Assembly (NCBI GenBank): GCA_027600665.1
Contig: JADGJL010000998.1
Location: 1 to 11,162 of the forward strand
Reading direction: 5' to 3'
Length of the DNA stretch: 11,162 nucleotides
Origin: Irineochytrium annulatum
Lineage: Eukaryota; Chytridiomycota; Chytridiomycetes; Chytridiales; Chytridiaceae
The position numbers and the translations under genes were made by a program. This document shows positions 1-7,759 of the stretch, one piece after another. The first letter of the stretch is position 1. Each line of letters begins with the position of its first letter. The notes below the pieces were generated by a model, which did no database searches, was not told where the DNA came from, and saw nothing but the letters and a program-made list of their open reading frames with translations.

Positions 1-38
1 GGCGGGCAGGTAGAGGCGGTGGTCGGGGTGGTCGGTGA
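1..38 (+). CDS. C-terminal end of an RGG-box protein (partial)
   Basis: In the frame starting at base 3 the window opens with codons for R-A-G-R-G-G-G-R-G-G-R, followed by a TGA stop at 36-38. A glycine-arginine tail ending directly at a stop is typical of RNA-binding proteins such as LSm4, the Sm D proteins, Gar1 or fibrillarin. Such tails are commonly arginine-methylated. Only eleven residues are visible, so the family cannot be chosen. The other two forward frames give no similarly characteristic composition: one stops at once and the other continues as unremarkable sequence. The gap from this stop to the next gene's ATG is about 216 bases and must hold this gene's 3' end and the DAHP synthase promoter. 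Confidence 0.5.
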   Translation, partial: RAGRGGGRGGR

Positions 39-254
39 GAAAGATGAATGTAAAGACGAACATGTATTCTCTGCAATAGTAGTGAGAAGGCCCTGCATGG
101 TTGGCAGGTATTGTCGCAAGCCCGCAGAGAGGCTTGTCTTCAGCACCTTCCTACAAGCCTCCGACAGAAAACGTCGGCTGATTCATCCATCTCGCATCTC
201 GCGATCTTTCTCTCGAGACTTCCGGAGTATCTTGTCGTTGTTCTTGCAGCAACC

Positions 255-1854
255 ATGGCCACCGGATGGAGCGTCGACTCGTGGAAGACAAAGAAAATTG
301 TGCAGGACGTCACGTACCCCAACGAGTCGAAGCCTGCCTTTGACAGTGTCCTGAAGAAGCTGAACCATCTGCCGCCGCTGGTCTCGCAGGCAGAGGTGAG
401 CTTAACATTAATTCACCGATATGAACGCTAAATGGACACGCTCTGCAGATTGTCTCGCTAAAGAATCAACTCCGCCAAGTGGCAGAAGGGAAGCGCTTTC
501 TTCTTCAAGGCGGGGACTGTGCGGAGTTATTTGAGTACTGCTCGCAGGTTTGTGATCAGCCTCAGCAACTCCCGCGCTCTTTTAACGCATGAATTCTGCA
601 GGTGCCCATAGAGAAGAAGCTGAAGGTGCTCCTTCAGATGTCCCTGATCCTCGTCTGGGGCGCACGGACTTCTGTAGTCCGCATTGCGCGCATGGGCGGC
701 CAGTACGCCAAGCCCCGGTCTAAGCCGATGGAGGTCATCGACGGCAAGGAGTACCACGCCTTCCGTGGCGACAACGTGAACGGGAACGACCTCGCCGACA
801 GAACTCCGGACCCGGACCGTTTGACGGGCGCTTACTTCCACTCGGCCGCCACCATCAACTATGTTCGATCAGCCCTTGCCGGCGGGTTCGCGGATTTGCA
901 CCACCCGGACGCCTGGAACCTTGAGGACTGGGATCTCAAGCACGTCCGGAGCCCGCAGATCAAGATGGAGTACCAGACCATCGTCGACAGGCTTTACGAC
1001 GCGCTCGACTTTATGCGGACCATCGGGGCCGACGACGAGGCTGGCGCGACTATTAGGACCGTGGACCTCTTTATGAGCCATGAGGGCCTTTTGTTAGATT
1101 ACGAGCAACAATTGACACGAAAAGGAACGGACGGGAAGCACTACAACTTTGGGACGCACTTCTTGTGGATCGGGGACAGGACGAGGCAGCTCGACGGAGC
1201 GCACGTCGAGTTCTTCAGAGGCCTCGCAAACCCCATCGGGATCAAGGTCGGGCCTTCTATGAAGCCGGACGAGCTTGCGCCGCTGTTGGACATGCTGGAC
1301 CCTGATTGCGAGCCGGGCAAGGTCACCCTTATCACGCGCTACGGGTGTGACAAAATCAACCAGTACCTGCCGGGACACATCCAGGCCATTCAGAAGACCA
1401 ACCACAAAGTGGTGTGGTGCTGGTGAGTGGTAGAAGATACGGGTGGAGCTTTCTATTATTGTTTTAACTGTTTTTAGCGATCCGATGCACGGAAACACCG
1501 AGACGGTCAACGGGATGAAGACGAGGCGCTACGAAAACATTGCCGACGAGCTTGGCAAGGCCTTCCGCATTCACAAGATGCACGGCTCTGCGTTGGGCGG
1601 AGTACATTTTGAGCTCACGGGCGACCGCGTCACGGAGACGATCGGGGGCTCCATGGAGCTTCAGGAGCATGACCTACCGACTAACTACCAGACCTTCTGC
1701 GATCCTAGGTGCGTTTCACTCTTGCTTTTAATTGCAAGGGCATATATCTTAACATCTCTGCGAATTCTATAGGCTTAATTACGAGCAGTCGCTGGATATT
1801 GCGTTTTCCATTGCAAAATTCTTCCAAGAAAATCGGTCGCCAATGCGATTATAG
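255..1854 (+). CDS. Class II 3-deoxy-D-arabino-heptulosonate 7-phosphate (DAHP) synthase
   Basis: This enzyme joins phosphoenolpyruvate and erythrose 4-phosphate, the first step of the shikimate pathway. Exons are 255-395, 449-547, 602-1422, 1478-1708 and 1773-1854. Introns are 53, 54, 55 and 64 bases, and the product is 457 aa, the usual family length. All four metal ligands known from the class II family are in place: Cys71 in GGDCAE, His358 in DPMHGN, Glu399 in GGVHFELTG and Asp429 in CDPRLNYEQS. Other family signatures are AKPRS, EGLLLDYE, WIGDRTRQLDGAHVEF and NPIGIKVGPS. The start sits in a good context (gcaaccATGGcc), and the protein begins MATGWSVDSWKTKK, matching the family's N-terminal Trp-rich start. 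No plastid or mitochondrial leader is seen, so it is probably cytosolic. Class II enzymes occur in many filamentous fungi (the Neurospora aro-8 type), plants and bacteria. Feedback properties cannot be read from the sequence. Confidence 0.96.
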
Positions 1855-2268
1855 AATTGTTTCACCGCCCGTCCCCTTTGTGTTTCAACCTCTCTGTCTG
1901 TTCCGGTTTTGTGCCTAAAGTTACATATCTGCAGTACATTTTGGGCTCTTTATAGCCAACCGCTTCTACATCCCGTTATTAAGTATTTAAAAAGTGTTGT
2001 TTCTTCAGCATGGCGAGATCGGGCGTGGAACGCCGCTTCGGCAATGTAGGATATTCTAGTCGAGGCACCCGCCGAATGCGCTTTCCTGACAAAAGGGAGT
2101 TCCACACGCCCGAGTTCAGATAGTTTGTTCGCAGACTAAACTCGCAAGTAAGTCCAAAGAAGACGGAACAGCAGAAGAACCTATTTAGCAGGTAGTTATA
2201 CTGATAGAAGATATTTCTGAGACCGATAGGTACGTTCTACGTGAGTCAGGGCGAGGGTAGAGCTGCCG
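1855..2268. other. Convergent 3' intergenic region
   Basis: The DAHP synthase (+) ends at 1854 and GPI1 (-) ends at 2269, so this stretch holds two 3' untranslated regions. I see no canonical AATAAA on either strand near the stops, no tRNA and no long coding frame. It contains a nested inverted repeat at 2019-2113 and a 37-codon ATG-to-stop frame on the + strand at 2010-2123, described separately. Confidence 0.7.
2019..2113. repeat. Nested imperfect inverted repeat / possible structured RNA
   Basis: The outer arms are 2019-2031 and 2099-2113; they pair over 13 base pairs with one 2-base bulge (2105-2106). The inner arms are 2034-2042 and 2071-2080; they pair over 9 base pairs with one bulged base (2077). 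A 28-base loop lies at the tip and an 18-base side segment (2081-2098) lies between the two right-hand arms, giving a branched shape. It sits between two convergent 3' ends, so it could be a 3'-UTR structure, a termination or processing signal, or a separate small RNA. Pairing was read by eye; no energy was computed. Confidence 0.45.
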
Positions 2269-4489
2269 TCATACCGTCATCTCTAAACGAGTGAAGTCGA
2301 CGACATCTGTCGACGCTGGCGACTTGTCCTCAACTTTTTGCACCGTCGTGAATCTTATCCCCTCTAAGATGGTTGCATAGATGAGGCGGGGGGAAGCAAC
2401 AACGAAAAACACGAACGCGGCAGTCGGCATGGGTCCTTAAAACGCAACATGATGGCAAAAAGCGGGAAATGGTTCAGTATCGCCAGCACAATTTCAAAGA
2501 CGGCCTGTGTCATGACAACCATGACGCGGCTCTAGTGTGCAACGATTAAAGATTCTATGTACAAATGAAAGAATAATCTCACCAGCGAAAAGAAAACATA
2601 ATACACGGCAACTGTCGGAAAGAGGAAAACAAGCAGCGTGAAGAGGATAGTACCGAGGAGCAACTGGTCCAGGTCGAATTCGGCCGAGTCCGTACGATTT
2701 CGAAGAACGTTAAGCTTCTTTCCTGTGTTTACAATACATAAACTTCCCCACCTCGTTAAGTACAAGGATGCATACTCACCCCGGAAGAGCGTGAAAAGCG
2801 ATAGAATCACTCGCACCTGCCAATTGTATATCTTCGCCGCGATGGTATAAAAGATGTAGAGATGGACCGTGGTGACGGACACTAGGTCTAAGAGCAGTGC
2901 CAGCACCATCGATGCGCCTAAACTGCCCGAGAACCCCACAGCTACAAACACGGAGGGCAGATTTAAGCGCAGTGGTGCAATTAACTCTGCACGAAAAACA
3001 AGGAACAAGCAAAGCGATGAGCAAGACCTCTAGGCATCCGCAATGCAGCTGTACTATACCCTTCCAAAGCTGCAGGAGCCAGAGAAACAACTGCCCAAGG
3101 AACGTATTAAGCTCGCTATTTAACTTAAGGCCTACGGGCGGCGGCCACCCCATCAACCAGTTGATAATCCATGCAACACCGTCAATAGTGAAATACTAAA
3201 CTTTCATCAAAAAAACCGACTCTTAAATTGTTGTTCGCTCTCACATCGAGTGTTCGCATGAAAATTGTCGCCAAAGCTTTAGCATTCCCGCTGATGAAGG
3301 CACCGAGCGCGACGCCGATGATAACGTCATTTGCGATGAGCCACACGGTGTTGTAGAATCTGATATAGCGGCCGGAATGTTAACGGCCAACGCTTACATT
3401 CCTAGCCTACCCGATATATTGCGCTTGGCAAAGGGCCGAAAGCTTGTTGCCGCTCCGCCTCCACGCCACATACTGCCAGGGCCAGAAACATCCTTGCTGC
3501 AGACGAAGATCGATTTGATGAACTTTACACGGAGTTTAATTATCGAATGAAAAAACCGCTCACCTCCTGCAAAAATGTCCTTAAGAGCAACATTCGAATT
3601 CGGCAGCCTCGCATTTAAGGTGGCAATGATCAGCTCCGCAATAACTCTTCCCGCGAACGCCGGATATATAAGCAGGTTCATGATGCCGGCCATCGCCCGT
3701 ATAACAAATTCCCCAAAAGCGTCGAAGGACTCCTTAAAAGCGGGTCCAAGTCTGCTGACTCTTATTCGGTCGTTAATTTCTCTTTCGATTTTGAAAGATT
3801 TGTTTATCTGATATGTTGTCAGACAGACCGATATCATTTAAATGACTGCGCTAACCTTTTGCAGCACAATGGCTACAGTCTCGTCCGGCCGGCCTTCTCG
3901 TCCGTCAGCAACCTCGAAATGAGGTGCAAGCTTATCTTGGTGCTCTTTAACCGCTGCACCACGGGTTTTCATTGTCGCGACAGCCGACAAATCTAACACC
4001 AGAGGTTGCAATGATAGATACTGAAGGGCGGCGGTTCGAGGCTGCTTAAACTGTATCAAATCGAACGGCGTTGGCCCTGATCCCACGAGCACACTATAAG
4101 TAATTAAACAGGGTTATTAACGCTGGGATACATTGACACGGGTCCTCCATCGCCAGTTTCGACATAAAGCTGTCCTTCCGACTCCTTGCTGGCAACTTAA
4201 AAAAGGGATTAACACGTTATTTCTTCTTTCCGCTCCACAGTACCAAAGTCGAACGAAGATGGTCGGCATGCTCCGATCACACGGACGTCCGATGCTGAGG
4301 ACGCGAGATACGCAGAGATTTGCATTATCTACGGGCATTTTAGCCCAACTTCCGGCGTGTTCGTACCTTGGCATGAGGAACCACCGTCAGAACGCAGAAG
4401 CACGCATCAGTCAGTCGCCATCCCAACAGGATGCCGGTGGACGATCGCGAGCCCAAGTGGTGAGAAGGCCAAAATACACGAAGTTTCAT
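2269..4489 (-). CDS. GPI1: Gpi1/PIG-Q subunit of the GPI-GlcNAc transferase
   Basis: Gpi1 is a multispanning ER membrane subunit of the complex that moves N-acetylglucosamine from UDP-GlcNAc to phosphatidylinositol, the first step of GPI-anchor synthesis. Exons in order of transcription: 4489-4367, 4328-4244, 4195-4132, 4093-3856, 3807-3564, 3522-3411, 3359-3245, 3195-3060, 2986-2780, 2722-2583, 2531-2417 and 2363-2269. Introns are 38-73 bases and the product is 557 aa. Family landmarks: an N-terminal FWPS (residues 7-10), LQYLSLQPL, QIDLRLQQGCFWPWQY (about 254-269), FYNTVWLIANDVIIG (290-304), NWLMGWPPPVGLKLN (about 339-353), FRGKKLNVLRNR, FDLDQLLLGTILFTLL, and LNHFPLFAIMLRFKDPCRLPQGI near the end. 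Several hydrophobic segments lie in the second half. The second intron (4243-4196) is the least certain junction: a 27-base alternative also keeps the frame. The first ATG lies 98 bases after the RAD54 stop. Confidence 0.93.
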
Positions 4490-4587
4490 TCACTCGGCTG
4501 GAAGTGGTAGGTCTATTGACACATAATTCAGTCGCGATGGCGTATTATGTGTTTATCGTGTTTGATGCGGGTAGTTTATGTAAATAA

Positions 4588-7544
4588 TTATGCGTCGTGA
4601 CTTTTATTCTCAAACAGGAATGAAATATCCTTGCGTTCTGATGCGATTTCCCTGATGATACTGTCGTGAGCCTTGTGCAATTCGCATTCGCTGAAGTGGT
4701 TCCAGTTGCTGGTGTCGCTTCCTGTCGCCCCCGTCGCCACTTTTGCTGGCTTAATCATCTGTCGGCCTTTCATACATCGTTTGCACCTAAACGTGTCATG
4801 CGTGTCGCACTGGGTCTCCTCGTTGAGCTGAAAGAGTTGACGTAACGACTCCAGTGTAAAATGCCTCTCCACATCGACCTCCTCATCCACAACACAACTG
4901 CTAAGGGATTGTTTGTGCGCTTGACCTACGAAAGTCAGACCCATAGAAACCAACAAAACCAACGTTGAAAAATCTTCTCCTCAATTGACCCGGTGGCAAT
5001 AAATCGATAAATGAAGCAGACCTTCTTCTGCCCATCTACCGACAATTCACAAAAAAGTCATAAACCGAACAGATACCTCTCCAGACGCGCGCAAGGGCCT
5101 GAGCATCGTTCGCCGGGTTCCAGTCGGGATCAAACAAGACCAGTCTGTTTGCTCCAATCTGTGGCGTGTTAAAAGACAAGCCCCCATCGTGAACGTTTAC
5201 AAGGTTAAGTCCGCATCCGCCAGCCTTGCTGCTCAATAAAAATATGAACTCCGGGGATGTAGGGTCGTTGAACTTGTCAACGAGCTTCTGCCTTTTTTGA
5301 ATAGTCATCGACCCATCTAAACGAAGAACTCCGAACTGTCGGGACAGGGATATTTTCTCGAACAAGTCCAACGTCTGGGTATAATTGCTAATAAGAACAA
5401 TCTTTTCACCCATGCCGCTAATACGACGATTAGTCAGGGCGACAAGCGCCCGATGATTACCGTATTTTAGCGAGCATCACATCTAACACCATCATCTTGC
5501 CCGAGAACTCCGCCTGGCACCTGTCCGTGTTAAAATTTGCTTCGATACTTTTAGAGAGTTCATAGCAAATAACCGCATACCTTGAGAAAAGAGCTCAGGA
5601 GGAAAGGGGAACTGCTCCCCGTGTACGAGCGAAGGATGATTGCAAAGCTTTTTCAGCATTGTAATTGCCTTTAGTGGCTGCGACCCGGACCCGGATAGAA
5701 GCTTCTTCATTTCGGATGAGTTTTTAAAATGGCGGTAAAGAGCGATTTGAAGAGGGGTCAGCTTGCAAAACACCACGTATTCAAATTTTACGGGAACTTC
5801 GCTTGGGGTCAACACAGGCTAACTGAGCGAAGCCGAAGACTTACGGAATTTTGTGAGAATTTCCGCCGTTCGCCGGATGATAAATTTATTTGCGATTTGG
5901 AGAAGCTCTTGTAGCTTAGCCTCGCTTCCTTCCTTCTCCTTTGCAGACGCCATTGCATCACGGCCCTTCAGAATAGGATTCTCGAAATTCTTTCGGAAGT
6001 CGGCCTCCGTCCCAAGAACGCCGGGAATAGCAAAGGAGAGGAGGCTGTAGTACTCTGTAAAATAATTGTCAGCGACACTTTGGCCTAGCGGCAAAACCTG
6101 TCAAGTCGTTCTAATCCGTTAGTTAGGCTCAACTAATCCGCTAGTTACCTGAATCGGCGTGCCGGAAAGGATTACCCGCCGCTTAGAGTTTAATGAGTTC
6201 AACGACTGGTACGTCAACGAGTTCGCATTCTTCAGGCGATGACCTGTACCCAGCGTTAAAACACTCGACAACACGTTATTGGAACCTTCGTCGCACAACA
6301 TCAAGCCAATTTCCGTCTTCGATAAAATGTCAACGGACGTCCTTAAAGATTCATAGGAAATGATAAGGACTAAGGAAAGTTTCAGGCAAATTCCTTCAAT
6401 AACATGAAGTTCTACCTGACTGCGTAATCGCACGACCCTTTGACGAAACGAAATGCTCAAGGTCCTTCGTGTTCTGTTCCTTTGTCCCTTTATTATCGTA
6501 CGTCAACGGATGAATACGTTGAGCCCCTAGCCATTTAACAAGCTCGTTCGCCCAATTCTTCACCAGACTAAGGTTGTTAAACCGTGATATGGGACCGCAA
6601 ATACCTCGAAGGGCAGACGATGATCGCCTTCAGAGTTAGAACAATATGCGAAGAGAATTTAATACCTTCTCTGCTGTCGGTTTTCCCGGTTGCGGGCTTT
6701 GTCGCAATAACGTCCAAAGAAGTGTGATACCTAACCTGTTAGAACTGTAGCACGCACAAAGCTGCTACAAACATTGCAACGTTTTGCCTAACCCCTTTCA
6801 AATGTTGAGTCAGTTATTTGTCAACACCACAGATACATACCATCTCGTCGGCCATGATACATCCAAACGCATTTTCAACTTTCACACCTAAAACCATTAA
6901 CTAAGGCGAATGAGATCACAACTCACCAGTCGTGCACTCATACAAGAACTTGACGCCCTCAACTTGATGTTTTCGCAGAACCTTTGCCAAAATTGGGTCG
7001 ATCACCTTCGTCCATTACTAAATGCTGACACCAGTTGAAAACGCATACCACGTGGACTTCCTGCTTCGGCTTTGCTCCATGCAGTGTTGTCGACTTTGAT
7101 AACTCCATAAGCTCCAAGTCGGTGAGATTCTTTGGATGGTAAAGGATTATTGCATCAGCCGCTTCCGGATCATGAGCGGGTCCAGTTGTTAACGCCGGCT
7201 TGCGTCGCACACCAAGCTGAGATCCTTTTTTAAGGCCTCCACCAAACGTGCTGCCGAGAAGAGAGGGGACTTTGAAGGGTTTGGCTAGCCCGGCTCTCGG
7301 CTAGTCATTGCAAATCAGATAACGCTTCTGCGCAACTACCGACCACAGGCGGCTTTTCCGGGTCCAGAGGAGGCCGATCATCATCGGCTGCGGCCGCTGC
7401 GTTGGTTGACACCGGCTGTAAGGGCTTCCGAGCATTTGCTTTGGCCCGCTTCTCCTTCTTATCCTTTGCTGCGTCCGCCTTCTTCTTCCGCCTCGAGTTG
7501 TCTTCGAAGTCGCTCTCATCGTCGGACCCCCTCCGCTTCCGCAT
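4588..7544 (-). CDS. RAD54: RAD54 DNA translocase (SNF2 family, homologous recombination)
   Basis: Rad54 is a nuclear dsDNA-dependent ATPase that works with Rad51 in strand invasion and chromatin remodelling. Exons in transcription order: 7544-7340, 7293-7049, 7005-6927, 6887-6841, 6794-6773, 6730-6666, 6627-6605, 6567-6416, 6369-6286, 6243-6149, 6110-6098, 6054-5841, 5801-5581, 5539-5461, 5417-5201, 5158-5077, 5035-4964 and 4925-4588. All 17 introns are 37-46 bases; the product is 750 aa, close to human Rad54. The N-terminus is basic and acidic ([15 protein letters not shown]), then [18 protein letters not shown] and [21 protein letters not shown]. Helicase motifs: Walker A MADEM-GLGKT (193-197), CPSSLVKNW, DEGH (306-309), SGTPIQ-NDLTEYYSLL (334-349), [23 protein letters not shown] (577-587) and ARVWRDGQ. 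The C-terminus has [10 protein letters not shown] and the Cys-rich [11 protein letters not shown] of the Rad54 tail. The start is the first ATG after an in-frame stop. The first intron's ends are slightly ambiguous. Confidence 0.97.
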
Positions 7545-7580
7545 CGAGGAGGAACCGGATCGAAGGTTGGCGATGCCGGC

Positions 7581-7596
7581 CGGACGTCAATGTCCG
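7581..7596. promoter_or_regulatory. Palindromic CGGAC-N6-GTCCG element upstream of RAD54
   Basis: The 16 bases read cggac, gtcaat, gtccg. This is an inverted CGG...CCG pair with ten bases between the triplets, the layout bound by some fungal Zn2Cys6 regulators. Its core also contains GACGTCA, close to a bZIP (ATF/CREB-type) site. It lies 37-52 bases upstream of the RAD54 start codon. Function is inferred from pattern only. Confidence 0.3.
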
Positions 7597-7759
7597 ATTG
7601 TTTGCCGTCCGAACGAAAGTTACCGCTTGCAGCTTAATGATGCTACAGCCACTCGTGCCGAAAATAGACGATTCAATTAACAGCAAACTACAAAACTGAT
7701 GGCCGAATCATATGCAGCCCAGCAACGAGGTATATATTACATTACAAAAATGAAGTAAG

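Noticed and set aside
1094..1510. A 138-codon - strand open frame opposite DAHP synthase.
   Set aside because: It is a shadow of exon 3, whose + strand product carries conserved catalytic motifs.
3196..3220. A 25-base intron in GPI1.
   Set aside because: A GTGAGA donor at 3244 gives a 49-base intron with the same phase and a better donor, in line with the other introns in this gene.
2269..4489. GPI1 looked like a frameshifted pseudogene because conserved blocks fall in all three - strand frames.
   Set aside because: Twelve exons joined at GT-AG sites give one 558-codon frame with every conserved block in order and no internal stop.
4133..4510. A 125-codon + strand open frame.
   Set aside because: It is antisense to the first three GPI1 exons, which carry recognisable N-terminal Gpi1 sequence; the + frame is of low complexity and unrecognisable.
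5819..5844. A 26-base intron with a perfect GTAAGT donor in RAD54.
   Set aside because: The phases do not match downstream. The 39-base intron 5840-5802 restores [14 protein letters not shown] in frame.
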